Notes: generated by a model not told the origin, from the sequence alone. Positions 32,970-42,265 are shown, numbered from the stretch's first letter. The stretch: 64,000 nucleotides of DNA from Rivibacter sp049446155 (GCF_049446155.1 NZ_JBMSEE010000006.1:1-64000), one strand, 5' to 3'. Numbers and translations: made by a program.

Positions 32970-32981
32970 TCCAGCCAAATC

Positions 32982-33764
32982 TCACGCCTGATCCCCATTC
33001 AACTCAGCCAACTCCCCCGCGCGCCCCATCGCCGCCACCGCGCGCCGCCAGCGCGTGGCCAGCGTCGCGTCGATCGCGCCGACGTCGCTGTCGACCAGCA
33101 CGTCGCCGCGCGACAAGGACGCATCCGCCGCCAGCCGCGCGCCGTGCGCGCTCACGGCCTCGGCCGCGTGCTGCGCGACCAGCGCATGGTCCTCGGGATG
33201 CAGGCGCAGCGTGACGCGTTGCGCGCTGTCCAGCACGGCGGCCAGCGCTTCCTGCGCCACCGCGGCCACCAGCTGCGGGCGGGCCTTCACCTCGTCGCGC
33301 ACCACCTGGCGCGCGAGCGCGATCGCGATCTCGGCCACGTGGTCGGCGATCTGCTTTTCCAGCGCGCCGAGCCGCTCGGCATAGCGCTGCGCGACCTGGC
33401 CGACCTGCTGCGTCACCTGCTGCGCATACGACTGCTTGAAGCCATCGAGCGCGACCAGCCCGTCGCGGTAGCCGTCGGCATAGCCGGCCTGGCGCGCCGC
33501 GGCGATCTGCTGCGCGATCTCCGCCGGCGTCGGCGGCGCGGGCTCGGCCGGCGCGGCGGCCGGCGCCTCGCCGCCGAACGAGCCCGGCGTCCACGACGCG
33601 TACTTGGGCATCTCCTCGCGCGGGATGAAGCGCGCGTAGCCTTCGCGCGGCGGCACGGCCTGCGTCGCTTCCGGGCGCGGGCGCGCGCGGCGCTCGACGA
33701 ACAGTCGCTCGCCCGGCAGCGGCGAAGGCGCGGGGCCCGGCGGGCGGTCAGAGGAACTGGTCAT
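32982..33764 (-). CDS. fliH: Flagellar export ATPase regulator FliH
   Basis: A 260-residue protein: Pro/Arg-rich N-terminus, a long helical middle (AEIAQQIAAARQAGYADGYR, then QQVTQQVGQVAQRYAERLGA), and the conserved C-terminal FliH/YscL domain with IADHVAEIAIALARQVVRDE. The GYADGYRDGL segment is the typical GxxxG-type FliH repeat. It overlaps the fliG stop by 17 bases. It binds FliI and links it to the C-ring. Confidence 0.93.
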   Translation of the reverse strand: MTSSSDRPPGPAPSPLPGERLFVERRARPRPEATQAVPPREGYARFIPREEMPKYASWTPGSFGGEAPAAAPAEPAPPTPAEIAQQIAAARQAGYADGYRDGLVALDGFKQSYAQQVTQQVGQVAQRYAERLGALEKQIADHVAEIAIALARQVVRDEVKARPQLVAAVAQEALAAVLDSAQRVTLRLHPEDHALVAQHAAEAVSAHGARLAADASLSRGDVLVDSDVGAIDATLATRWRRAVAAMGRAGELAELNGDQA

Positions 33765-34743
33765 CGCCGCCGCTCGTGATCACGACCTGGCCTTCGTCCG
33801 CCAGGCGGCGGATGGTCTTGAGCATTTCCTTCTGCTCGGCCTCGACCTCGGACACGCGCACCGGGCCGCGGGACTCGAGGTCTTCGCGCAGCGTTTCGGC
33901 GGCGCGCGTCGACATGTTGGAGAAGATCTTCTCGCGCAGCTCGGGCGTCGCGCCCTTGAGCGCGATGATGAGCGACTCGCTTTGCACTTCCTTGAGCAGC
34001 GCCTGGATGCCGCGGTCGTCGATCTTCAGCAGATCGTCGAACGTGAACATGTTGTCCATGATCTTCTGCGCCAGCTCGGGGTCGGCCTCGCGGATGTAGT
34101 CCAGCACCGAGGTCTCGATCGAGTTGCCGAGCATGTTGATGATCTCGGCCGCGCTCTTGACGCCGCCCATGTTCGACTTCTTCATGCGCTCGCCGCCGGC
34201 CAGCACCTTGCTCATCACCTCGTTGAGGTCCTTGAGCGCGCTGGGCTGGATGCCGTCGAGCGTGGCGATGCGCACCAGCACCTCGTTGCGCTGGCGCTCG
34301 GTGAAGTGCTTGAGCACGTCGCCGGCCTGGTCGAACTCGAGGTGCACGAGGATCGCCGCGACGATCTGCGGGTGCTCGTTGCGCAGCAGCTCGGCCACCG
34401 AGGCCGGGTCCATCCACTTCAGGCTCTCGATGCCGGAGACGTCGCCGCCTTGCAGGATGCGGTCGATCAGCAGGTTGGCCTTGTCCTCGCCGAGCGCCTT
34501 GCGCAGCACGCTCTTGACGTATTCGTCGGTGTCGCTGACCAGCATGCTCTGGTCCGAGGCGTCGGTGTCGAAGCGCTCGAGCACCTGCTCCACGCGCTCG
34601 CGCGGCACCGTCTTCATCTTGGCGATGGTTTCGCCCAGGCGCTGCACTTCCTTGGGCGCGAGATGCTTGAAGACCTCGGCGGCTTCTTCCTCGCCGAGCG
34701 ACATCAGCAGGATCGCGGAGTCTTCGAGTCCCTGGTCGTCCAT
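33748..34743 (-). CDS. fliG: Flagellar motor switch protein FliG
   Basis: A 331-residue C-ring protein of normal length. The N-terminal FliF-binding domain (AILLMSLGEEEAAEVFKHLA), middle armadillo domain (MKKSNMGGVKSAAEIINMLG) and C-terminal stator-facing domain (MFTFDDLLKIDDRGIQALLK, with charged residues for torque) are all intact. It follows fliF by 26 bases. Confidence 0.97.
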   Translation of the reverse strand: MDDQGLEDSAILLMSLGEEEAAEVFKHLAPKEVQRLGETIAKMKTVPRERVEQVLERFDTDASDQSMLVSDTDEYVKSVLRKALGEDKANLLIDRILQGGDVSGIESLKWMDPASVAELLRNEHPQIVAAILVHLEFDQAGDVLKHFTERQRNEVLVRIATLDGIQPSALKDLNEVMSKVLAGGERMKKSNMGGVKSAAEIINMLGNSIETSVLDYIREADPELAQKIMDNMFTFDDLLKIDDRGIQALLKEVQSESLIIALKGATPELREKIFSNMSTRAAETLREDLESRGPVRVSEVEAEQKEMLKTIRRLADEGQVVITSGGDDQFL

Positions 34744-34769
34744 GATGTTGTTGTCCGATCAGTTCTGCG

Positions 34770-36461
34770 TCAGTCTTTGGTGACCCAGGTGCGCACGATG
34801 TTGGCCACCGCCGCCGGGTTGTCCTTGGCCAGCACGCGCGCCTGCTCGAGGCGGCGGTCGGTGGCCGGTGCCTCGAGCGCGGGCAGGGCTGCGGCACCGG
34901 GCAAGGCGAGCGGGTCGTCGACCACCGCGGTGACCGGCGTGACCTCGGGCTTGGCCTTCTGCGCCGCCTTCAGCGCCGGGCGCACCGCGCCAAAGATCAC
35001 CAGCAGCGCCAGCAGCGTCAGCGCGCCCGGCACGGCCAGCGTGCGCAGCAGGTCTTGCACCTCGGGTTGCTTCCACAGCGGCACGTCGGCCTCGGCCTCG
35101 GGCTTGACGACCTTGAACGGCGCATTGACCAGCTTGACCGAGTCGCCGCGATCGGCCGAGAAGCCGATGGTCTCTTTCACCAGCGAGGTGAGCTTGTCCA
35201 GCTCTTCGGTCGACAGCGGCTGCGTCGTGACCTTGCCCTTGGCGTCGGTCGTGCTGCGGTGGTTGACCACCACCGCGGCGTTCAGGCGCTTGACGGTGCC
35301 GGTGGCCGCGCGCGTGACGCGCACGGTCTTGTCGACCTCGTAGTTGACGGTGGACTCGCGCTTGCTCTGCGAGCTGCCGCCGCCGGCGTTGGCGGCCTGC
35401 ATCTGCTGCGCCGAGCCGTTGATCGGCGCGGTGGCCGGCACCGGCGGCTGGTTGCTGGTGGCGCCCGGCACGCCGGCCGGCTGCGCGCCCGCGCCGTTGC
35501 TCGACTCCACCATCTGCTGGCTGCGCACCGTGGTCTTGGCGTTCGGACCCTGGTTGGGCGCGTAGTCCTCGGTGGTCGCCTCGGTCTGCGAGAAGTCGAC
35601 CTCGGCGGTCACCTGGGCGCGCAGGTTGTCGCGGCCGAGCACCGGCTCGAGCAGGTCGACCACGCGCTGCGTGTAGTTGCGCTCGATCTGCGCCACGTAC
35701 TGCAGCTGCTGCGCGTTGAGGCCGTCGGCCGCGTTCTCCGGCGAGCCGGAGAGCAGCGCGCCGCTTTGGTCCAGCACGCTGACCGACTTGGGATTCATCT
35801 CCGGTACGCTGGACGACACCAGGTGCACGATGCCGGCCACCTGCGCGCGCTCGAGCGTGCGGCCCGGGTGCAGCGTCAGCAGCACGCTGGCGCTGGGCTT
35901 TTGCTGCTCGCGAAAGAAGCCGTTCTGGTTCGGCAGCGCCAGGTGCACGCGCGCGCTTTGCACCGCGGCGAGCGAGGAGATCGAGCGCACCAGCTCGCCT
36001 TCGAGGCCACGCTGGAACGTGAGCCGCTCCTGGAACTGCGTCTGGCCGAACTTGGCGTTGTCCATCAGCTCGAAGCCGGCCACCGAGCCCTTGGGCAGGC
36101 CTTGCGACGCGAGCTTGAGGCGCACGTCATGCACCTTGTCGGCCGGCACCAGGATCGCGGCGCCGCCGTCGGCGTGCTTGTAGGGCACGTTCATCGTCGA
36201 CAGCTGCGCGAGGATGGCGCCGCCGTCTTTATCGGACAGGCCGGCGTAGAGCACCTTGTAGTCGCCGCGCTGGCCGGTGGTGAGCAGCATCGCGGCAATG
36301 CCGACGATCGCCGCCAGCCCCAGGCCCAGCATCCACTTGCGCGGCGCGGGCAGCGCCGCCAGGCGTTGCACGAAGCCATCGGCCGGCGCGCCGGCAGCGG
36401 AGCCACCGTTCATCAGCGCGGGGGAGCCTGCGGGCATCTGGGTGACCAGGGCGTTGTCCAT
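34770..36461 (-). CDS. fliF: Flagellar MS-ring protein FliF
   Basis: A 563-residue membrane ring protein. N-terminal helix (MLGLGLAAIVGIAAMLLTTG), YscJ/FliF ring-building domain (DKDGGAILAQLSTMNVPYKH onward), the FliF C domain, a second helix (TLAVPGALTLLALLVIFGAV), and a C-terminal tail for FliG binding. I chose ATG 36461; an in-frame ATG at 36509 would leave only about 12 bases after the predicted promoter. It is the first gene of the minus-strand operon, divergent from fliE. Confidence 0.95.
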   Translation of the reverse strand: MDNALVTQMPAGSPALMNGGSAAGAPADGFVQRLAALPAPRKWMLGLGLAAIVGIAAMLLTTGQRGDYKVLYAGLSDKDGGAILAQLSTMNVPYKHADGGAAILVPADKVHDVRLKLASQGLPKGSVAGFELMDNAKFGQTQFQERLTFQRGLEGELVRSISSLAAVQSARVHLALPNQNGFFREQQKPSASVLLTLHPGRTLERAQVAGIVHLVSSSVPEMNPKSVSVLDQSGALLSGSPENAADGLNAQQLQYVAQIERNYTQRVVDLLEPVLGRDNLRAQVTAEVDFSQTEATTEDYAPNQGPNAKTTVRSQQMVESSNGAGAQPAGVPGATSNQPPVPATAPINGSAQQMQAANAGGGSSQSKRESTVNYEVDKTVRVTRAATGTVKRLNAAVVVNHRSTTDAKGKVTTQPLSTEELDKLTSLVKETIGFSADRGDSVKLVNAPFKVVKPEAEADVPLWKQPEVQDLLRTLAVPGALTLLALLVIFGAVRPALKAAQKAKPEVTPVTAVVDDPLALPGAAALPALEAPATDRRLEQARVLAKDNPAAVANIVRTWVTKD

Positions 36462-36527
36462 GGGGTGGTGTTGTTCGCGCTGTTGTTCGTTTTGGGCGAC
36501 CCGCGACATGTGTCCGCAAGTAGCCGT

Positions 36528-36554
36528 TGCTCGGCATTGTTTGTTGCGACTTGA
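36528..36554 (-). promoter_or_regulatory. Sigma-28-like promoter of the fliF operon
   Basis: On the minus strand TCAA (36551-36554), a 15-base spacer, then GCCGAGCA (36528-36535) fit the flagellar sigma-28 pattern T(A/C)AA-N15-GCCGATAA, with 6 of 8 matches in the -10. Transcription would start near 36520, about 60 bases before the fliF ATG. Operons of this class are more often sigma-54 or master-regulator dependent, so this is a candidate only. Confidence 0.45.
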
Positions 36555-36650
36555 GCCGGAAGTGGGGGGAACAGGCAGGCTGTTTCCCGTCAGTTCCCTT
36601 CTTCGCCGCACGGTCGTTTGAACACAATGAGCAGCAAGGAAAAGCGGTTC

Positions 36651-36664
36651 GTGACACGTGTCAC
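36651..36664. promoter_or_regulatory. Perfect palindrome GTGACACGTGTCAC upstream of fliE
   Basis: A 14-base perfect palindrome, GTGACACGTGTCAC, centred about 34 bases before the fliE ATG in the fliE-fliF divergent region. Perfect symmetry without a loop suggests a dimeric regulator site rather than an RNA hairpin. The regulator is unknown. Confidence 0.5.
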
Positions 36665-36691
36665 GGCCGCGCCGGTCACCGCACTCAGACC

Positions 36692-37033
36692 ATGGACGTC
36701 AAGCTCAAGCCGTTCGACTTTGCCCAGGCCGCCGCGCGAGCGGGCATGGCCGACGTGGCACAGCGCGTTGCGCGCTCGACGCAGGCGCAGCAAGGCGCGG
36801 GCGCGGTGCAGCCGAGCTTTGCGACCAGCTTCAGCAGCGCGCTCCAGCAGGTGAGTGCCTCGCAGAACCAGGTGACCGAGATGCAGCGCCAGGTTCAGCT
36901 CGGCAACCCGACCGTCTCGATCGAAGAGACCATGGTCGCGATGCAAAAGGCGCAGATCGGCTTTCAGGCGACCTTGCAGGTGCGCAACAAGCTGGTGCAG
37001 GCCTACACCGACATCATGAACATGGCGGTCTGA
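36692..37033 (+). CDS. fliE: Flagellar hook-basal body protein FliE
   Basis: A 113-residue protein starting MDVKLKPFDFAQAAARAGMA and ending with the strongly conserved FliE segment: SIEETMVAMQKAQIGFQATL, then QVRNKLVQAYTDIMNMAV. It joins the MS ring to the proximal rod. It is transcribed away from fliF, as in many Burkholderiales. I chose ATG 36692 because length then equals the family norm. Confidence 0.96.
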   Translation: MDVKLKPFDFAQAAARAGMADVAQRVARSTQAQQGAGAVQPSFATSFSSALQQVSASQNQVTEMQRQVQLGNPTVSIEETMVAMQKAQIGFQATLQVRNKLVQAYTDIMNMAV

Positions 37034-37121
37034 ACCGCGAGGCGCGGCCGCGCACGAGCGGCCTTGCTGACCAGGCGGCCGGCACGCGCATTGCCGATGC
37101 GGTGCTCATCAGGAGCCACGA

Positions 37122-37544
37122 ATGCCCCGTCGACGCCGCATCGCCTCACCGGCCCAACAGCGCCTTGCGCGCCAGGCCATCGAACTCTCTGTAGCCGCGC
37201 CACTGGTGGTGGCGCAGCGCATGGCGCGCATGGCTGCGGCCGGCACGGCCAACACGCTCTCCGCGCGCGACCGGCGCGAGTTCACGCGCATGGGCAGCGA
37301 GAAGCTGCAGGCGTTTCAGGAATCCTGGCAGGCGATGGGCCTGCAGGCCTGGCGAGCGCAGTTCACCTTTGCACAGGCCTGGATGGCCGACGTGTCACGG
37401 CTGTGGCTGGGCGGCGTGCCGTTCGTGCGATGGCCGGATGCGACGCCGTGGGCGAAAGCGTCGGCAAGGTGGATCGGCGCGGGGTTGGCGCCGGTGCATC
37501 GGAGGGCGGTGGCGAATGCGAGGAGGTTGGGGCGTGGGGGGTGA
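37122..37544 (+). CDS. Conserved hypothetical protein, phasin-like
   Basis: A 140-residue basic, helical protein. ARQAIELSVAAPLVVAQRMA and REFTRMGSEKLQAFQESWQA resemble the short phasin-like, polyhydroxyalkanoate-granule-associated proteins of Burkholderiales. No signal peptide is seen. It follows fliE by 88 bases on the same strand but has no obvious flagellar role. Length is normal for that group. Treat the phasin assignment as tentative. Confidence 0.55.
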   Translation: MPRRRRIASPAQQRLARQAIELSVAAPLVVAQRMARMAAAGTANTLSARDRREFTRMGSEKLQAFQESWQAMGLQAWRAQFTFAQAWMADVSRLWLGGVPFVRWPDATPWAKASARWIGAGLAPVHRRAVANARRLGRGG

Positions 37545-37655
37545 GGGCGGGGCAGTCGGCGGTGTCGGGGCGACTGAGCCATGGTTTGAGTTCGGATCGT
37601 TACCTCGGAGCCGCCGCGGCTGTTTGGGCCGCGTCCGGCTGACCGTAATGCAGCG

Positions 37656-37793
37656 AGGCTGTGTGAAAACTCGCCGACTCGACGACGACGCCGCGGATCG
37701 ACCTCTCAGATCGCTCTGTATTCAACGATCGGCCTTCGGGGAGGGGTAGGAAGACCCCTGAAATCCTGGCGAACAGGAGTTTTCACACAGCCT
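37656..37793. mobile_element. 138-bp MITE-like element with perfect 17-bp inverted ends
   Basis: AGGCTGTGTGAAAACTC (37656-37672) and its exact complement at 37777-37793 bracket 104 bases with no open reading frame of note. Such ends look like the termini of an insertion sequence, and the element is probably an internally deleted, non-autonomous copy. CAGCGA occurs just outside on the left (37651-37656) and two bases beyond the right end (37795-37800), a possible imperfect target duplication. The rest of the 37545-37937 gap shows no gene. The element marks the left edge of the accessory island. Confidence 0.7.
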
Positions 37794-37937
37794 CCAGCGA
37801 GAGCGGTCCTTCACTGCATCCAGCTGATCGCCAGCCGCCCCTTAAGGTGCAGGATGCAGCATCAGTAGGCCGCGTCGGCGCCAACGGACCGAGCGGTCGA
37901 CGCATGTGCGAATAGAACACCTGTGCTTCTTGCTCGG

Positions 37938-39869
37938 CTACGGAAGCACGGACAGATCTTCCTGAGTGAAGACAGCGCCCCGCGGCATGATCCCGCTCGC
38001 CGCGACGTTTTCTAGTGTGGTCGCCGGGTCGGCAACAAAGAACGTCAGCACCAGCCCCCGCTTGGCGCGGGTGCAGCAGACGTAAAGCAGCCGCAGTGTT
38101 CGGCTCCAAGTGTTCTCATCACCGTCCTGAGCTCGTGCACGATCTGCCGCGCGGGCCTCAGCACTGGCGAAGACCCGCTCGTAGTTGTAGGTTCGGTAGT
38201 CGCTCTCCTCCTCGTCCATCACCACGATGACGCGCTCGAACTGAGCGCCCTTCACGCCGTGCTGCGTGGCATAGGGGGAACCTTCTGAGACATAGCGTTC
38301 GTAGGGCCGAAGCTCTTGCGCAGAGCATTTGAAGAACTTGGCCATTGCTGCGTCCGAGGATCGTCCTTCGGCCGGCGCTGTATCAGCAGCCTCGGCCTCT
38401 TGAACTGCGTCTGCAAGATCTCCGACGAACCCAAGCAGGCGCGTATAGCGCTCGTCGAACTCGAAAAGGCCCGCGTCGCGTAGATGGAGGGCAATGTCAC
38501 CAACGGTGGTACGACCTTCGTCCAGCATGGCGACGAGTTTCAGAACATCTGCGCGTAGCTCTCGCAGTACATCCGCGGCGCGGTGACCGTGCAGCGCCCC
38601 AGGTGCTAGGCGCGGGCTGAACTCCCGGAGCAGGTTCATCGCTGCGAATTCGTTGCCGGCCTTCATCGCTGCAACGATCGGCAGCGCAAAACCGAGGAAA
38701 GGTCTAACGGGCCAGCCGGTGCCGTCCTGCATCCCTTGCTTCATGGCCTCCGACGTCTTGTCATTCAGCGCGGAGTAGATGCCGCCGAAGCCGAGCCGAT
38801 TTGCGGCCATGCGGTGCACGATGACAAGAATCTTGACCGCGATGTCCGGGGTCGTCCAACCCTCATCGCTGTTCGTCGCCGCGCTCCACGTCCGGACTCT
38901 TGCCAGGGTCTCGGTTCGGTTCAGCGTGTTCGGCAGGACGAACATCCGGGCCGAGCCCTCCACGAGCTTGAGGTCCCCATCGACCCTCTCGTGCAGCCCG
39001 CGGACTTGCTTCATGCCGTCGCCCTGCGCGCGCACGGCGTTGGCGACGTCCAGGATCTGCTTGGCGCAACGAAAGTTCTCGGGCTTGGTGATGGCCCGCC
39101 AATGGTCTTCGAGCGGAATGTCTCCTGCGCCTCTCATGAAGATCGACTGCATTGGGTCGCCAAAAAACCCGAGACAGAACTTGCCCCGCATCTGGGCTTC
39201 CACTTGCTTGAAAGACCTCACCACCCCCGGGAACGTGTCCTGACTCTCGTCGATAAAAACGAACGGGTAGTTCAGCGCCACGACCCGTCGAAACAGCGGG
39301 CGGTCTTGGAGCAGGAAGTCCGCGAGTTGAAGAATGTCCTCGTGGCCGAGGATGCCCTTCGCGTAGTCACTGCCCACGCCGTAGTTGAATGCTTTGACGC
39401 CGTCCAGAGCTTCAAGGTTTCGGGCATAGCGCTCCTGGTCTGCCTTGTTTCTGTCGCGCGTGGACTGTCGAACACGCGGGCCGTAGTTCTTGAACTCTTC
39501 TTCCAGCTCGGAGGCCCGCCTGCGGATGTCATTCTTCAGCCAAACCTTGATGTCGGCCTGAAACGTCTTGGCAATGGCCCAGTAAAAGCTGTGGATGGTC
39601 GAGACATGAACGAGCGGGTCGTCTTTAACGTCTGCCAGGATTTCATTGGCGGCGAGGTCGGTATAGGTGATGCACGCGACCTTCTGCTTCTTCGCTCGCA
39701 TGCTAGTGCCGTGCTCCGACATCACCCAGTCCAGTGCCTTAATGAGCGAGGTGGTCTTGCCGGAACCTGCGCCGGCACGAACCACGAAGGGCTGCGGGGG
39801 GGTGGCGGCAATGCACGCATGGATCTCGCGGTCGGCGTCGGTGTCCGGGCTATCGACTCGTCTGCTCAT
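37938..39869 (-). CDS. UvrD/Rep-like helicase, Gabija GajB-like
   Basis: A 643-residue superfamily 1A helicase. Walker A is VRAGAGSGKTTSLI (residues 30-43), Walker B FVFIDESQDTFPG (about 205), motif III FCLGFFGDPMQSIF, motif V VKGAQFERVIVVMDEEESDY, and motif VI LYVCCTRAKRGLVLTF (about 598). Its ATG overlaps the stop of the OLD-family gene (ATGA), so the two are a coupled pair. OLD nuclease plus UvrD helicase is the core of the Gabija anti-phage system (GajA plus GajB); GajB is about 500 residues, so this one is longer. Defence role is inferred. Confidence 0.82.
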   Translation of the reverse strand: MSRRVDSPDTDADREIHACIAATPPQPFVVRAGAGSGKTTSLIKALDWVMSEHGTSMRAKKQKVACITYTDLAANEILADVKDDPLVHVSTIHSFYWAIAKTFQADIKVWLKNDIRRRASELEEEFKNYGPRVRQSTRDRNKADQERYARNLEALDGVKAFNYGVGSDYAKGILGHEDILQLADFLLQDRPLFRRVVALNYPFVFIDESQDTFPGVVRSFKQVEAQMRGKFCLGFFGDPMQSIFMRGAGDIPLEDHWRAITKPENFRCAKQILDVANAVRAQGDGMKQVRGLHERVDGDLKLVEGSARMFVLPNTLNRTETLARVRTWSAATNSDEGWTTPDIAVKILVIVHRMAANRLGFGGIYSALNDKTSEAMKQGMQDGTGWPVRPFLGFALPIVAAMKAGNEFAAMNLLREFSPRLAPGALHGHRAADVLRELRADVLKLVAMLDEGRTTVGDIALHLRDAGLFEFDERYTRLLGFVGDLADAVQEAEAADTAPAEGRSSDAAMAKFFKCSAQELRPYERYVSEGSPYATQHGVKGAQFERVIVVMDEEESDYRTYNYERVFASAEARAADRARAQDGDENTWSRTLRLLYVCCTRAKRGLVLTFFVADPATTLENVAASGIMPRGAVFTQEDLSVLP

Positions 39870-42265
39870 GCCGTCTGCTCCCCCTCGGAAATGACAGCGA
39901 CAACAGCGGCTGCAGCCGGCTCAATCGTCGCGACCTCGGCGGCGACGGCGGCGTCCGCCTCAAGTTCATGGGCGACCTTCGCTTCGAGCCAGGCCAAGCC
40001 CTCGGCGATGTACGCGGGGACCTTCCATCCATTGAGCGGACCACTTGCCAGGACCTCCAGCGCAAAGCGGGTCTTGTCGAAGTTCTTGCCAACCACCCTG
40101 TCGTGCAGCTTCTCAGCCAGTTCCTCGGGGCTGCTCGGTGCACGCTTAAGCTTGAGGCCGACCTGCCGGTTGGCTTCGGCCTGGCACCAGTCTGCGTTCT
40201 CAAGGCCAAAGGCCTCCTCAAGCGTGCGGCCGCAGCGCAGCGAGGTCACCGCACCCACCGTCACCGGAATCCTTGTCTGATAGGCCACTCGGACTTCCGC
40301 ACTGGAACCCGCGGCCAGCGACAACGTCTTTTGTTCTTCCGTGGCTTCCCAGAGTTCGGCCACCGACCGCCTCTTTGGGATCCAGCTGATGAGCGTCTGG
40401 TTGGACGTCACGGCACCTTCGACGTGCGCATGGCAGGTGCTGCCCCGCTTCTTGGACTTCTTCTTCCCGCCCGGCTCTGCCTCGTCGTCTTCTTCGAGCT
40501 CGAAGGGCTTCAGGTCGTCGTCATCGTCGTCGCTGGCACCGTCAGCGGCGGCGTGGGCCCCCTGCGTGGCTACATTCTTAGCATTCGGCTTGACCGTCAC
40601 GCTATCAATGTCCGTGATGACCAGCGTCGTGAGCCCAACGAATGCGATGAGGTCCTGAAAGCGATGCGCGAACGCACCACCGACTTCCAGGATGGTCAGG
40701 GCGGAGGAACGGAGCCGCTTGGCAGCCGACTCGATCATGGCTGGCAAGAGCAGGCGCTCGACGTTGCCTTCCACCAGAATGACCGCATCGGAAAAGAAGA
40801 GATCGCAGTGGGTCAGCTTCAGATACCGCTGCAGAAACTCGCGCACTGGAGCGTCGGCCGCGCCCGTCTTGAAGAGCGACAGATTCCGCACGTCGGTGTG
40901 ATGTTCGAGCTGATCGCTAACGCGACGGAAGTACCGAATGGGAGAGAACCCGCGCTCATAAAGGATGTGCGGGGAGTGCGTGGTGATTACGAGCTGCGTG
41001 AGGAAAAACGTCGCGTGGTCGTTGGCATCCTCAAGCAGGCGCAACACGTTCCTGATGAAGACCTGCTGGATCTGCGCGTGCAGATGCGCCTCAGGCTCTT
41101 CAATGAAGACCAGATGCAGCGGCGCCCGCTTGTCTTCCTCGGCCTTCCACTGCTCGTGCAGGTCGAGCAATTCCACCACCATGTAGACCAAGTTCTTGAA
41201 CCCCAGGCCGTTGTAGCTGTCGGGCAGCTGGGCGGTGGCCGCGCCCGGGATCACGTAATGGACCTTGGCGTCCTGCCCTAGGACGGTGGTCGGATCCAAG
41301 GCCGCCCGGATCACGATCTCGGGATTGTTCACGCCTGGATAGCCGAGCTTGGCCAAGCGTTTGAGAGTGCCACTGAAGACTTCCTCCAGGTGGAAGTTCA
41401 GCTCCTTCTCGGAGGTATCGAGCGCTTTGAGCGCTGCATGGTCGTCGCCACGCTTCTCCAGATTGCGGTGATAGAAACGGCTCAGTCGCCGTGACAGGCT
41501 CTCGGCGCGGTCGGAGCTACCAGCGTCCGGGTCATCGAGGTGCCGCTGCGCGCGCAGGAAGTCCACCTTCACCAGCGACTTGAGAATGGCGGCGCCCCCC
41601 GGCTCCTTGCCAAGGGGCAGCGGCTCGTAGTCGGCCTCTTTTGCCTGATAGCCGTCAAAAGCCCGCTCATCGAGCACGTAGTAGTGGAAGGTGTACTCCT
41701 TGCTTAGTTCCTTCGTGAGGTACTTCGTGAGGCTTTCCGGCCAGGGCTTGTACTCGCTGGCCTCGACTCCCGCTCCTGCCTCGGCGGCAGGCTCACTGGC
41801 TGCCTTGCGCTTCGCCGCCAGCGCAATAGCCGCGTTGTTAGCCTTCTCATGCAGTTCATGGAACCGTCGGACGAGCTCGTTGGCATCGCGAGGTTCAAAC
41901 GCCACACGGATCCCGACGCACTTGCCATCCCACTCAGTGCTCGGAAGTAGCGACATCGCGGTGGCGAGATCGTCTTCACCGACACGGAACCAGAGGTCCA
42001 ACAGGATGGACGGCAACTTCTTGGGCGCGTCCGCGTCCCCTGGAGCCGTTTTGCCGATAGCGTCGATCTCGGCCCAGAGCGCCGCACTGAAGTCGAAGAG
42101 CTCGAACTTCTTCGCATCGCCGCGGATCATCGAATACAGGCCTTGAACAGCCGACGTCTTCCCGCTGTTATTGGCGCCGACAAAGATGGAAATCTCTTCA
42201 TCGAGCTCGATGACAACGTCGCGCAGCCGGCGGTAGTTCTGCAGACGATAGGCCTGTAGCTTCAT
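39866..42265 (-). CDS. OLD-family ATPase/TOPRIM nuclease, Gabija GajA-like
   Basis: A 799-residue protein. The ABC-type ATPase has Walker A GANNSGKTS (residues 30-38), Walker B VFIEEPEAHLHAQ (about 390) and THSPH. A TOPRIM nuclease domain follows, with the Glu in AVILVEGNVERLLLP (about 495) and Asp residues in LVITDIDS (about 551). Then comes a D-rich/K-rich stretch (DDDDDD near 580, KKKSKKR near 600) and a 190-residue C-terminal extension. Class 2 OLD nucleases and GajA are near 580 residues, so the extension is unusual. AAGGAATGTCATC precedes ATG 42265. It is upstream of the helicase and coupled to it. Confidence 0.85.
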   Translation of the reverse strand: MKLQAYRLQNYRRLRDVVIELDEEISIFVGANNSGKTSAVQGLYSMIRGDAKKFELFDFSAALWAEIDAIGKTAPGDADAPKKLPSILLDLWFRVGEDDLATAMSLLPSTEWDGKCVGIRVAFEPRDANELVRRFHELHEKANNAAIALAAKRKAASEPAAEAGAGVEASEYKPWPESLTKYLTKELSKEYTFHYYVLDERAFDGYQAKEADYEPLPLGKEPGGAAILKSLVKVDFLRAQRHLDDPDAGSSDRAESLSRRLSRFYHRNLEKRGDDHAALKALDTSEKELNFHLEEVFSGTLKRLAKLGYPGVNNPEIVIRAALDPTTVLGQDAKVHYVIPGAATAQLPDSYNGLGFKNLVYMVVELLDLHEQWKAEEDKRAPLHLVFIEEPEAHLHAQIQQVFIRNVLRLLEDANDHATFFLTQLVITTHSPHILYERGFSPIRYFRRVSDQLEHHTDVRNLSLFKTGAADAPVREFLQRYLKLTHCDLFFSDAVILVEGNVERLLLPAMIESAAKRLRSSALTILEVGGAFAHRFQDLIAFVGLTTLVITDIDSVTVKPNAKNVATQGAHAAADGASDDDDDDLKPFELEEDDEAEPGGKKKSKKRGSTCHAHVEGAVTSNQTLISWIPKRRSVAELWEATEEQKTLSLAAGSSAEVRVAYQTRIPVTVGAVTSLRCGRTLEEAFGLENADWCQAEANRQVGLKLKRAPSSPEELAEKLHDRVVGKNFDKTRFALEVLASGPLNGWKVPAYIAEGLAWLEAKVAHELEADAAVAAEVATIEPAAAAVVAVISEGEQTA

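Noticed and set aside
39968..41281. Plus-strand frame opposite the OLD-family gene
   Set aside because: The minus strand has Walker A, Walker B and TOPRIM motifs in order, and the plus frame has no recognisable pattern.
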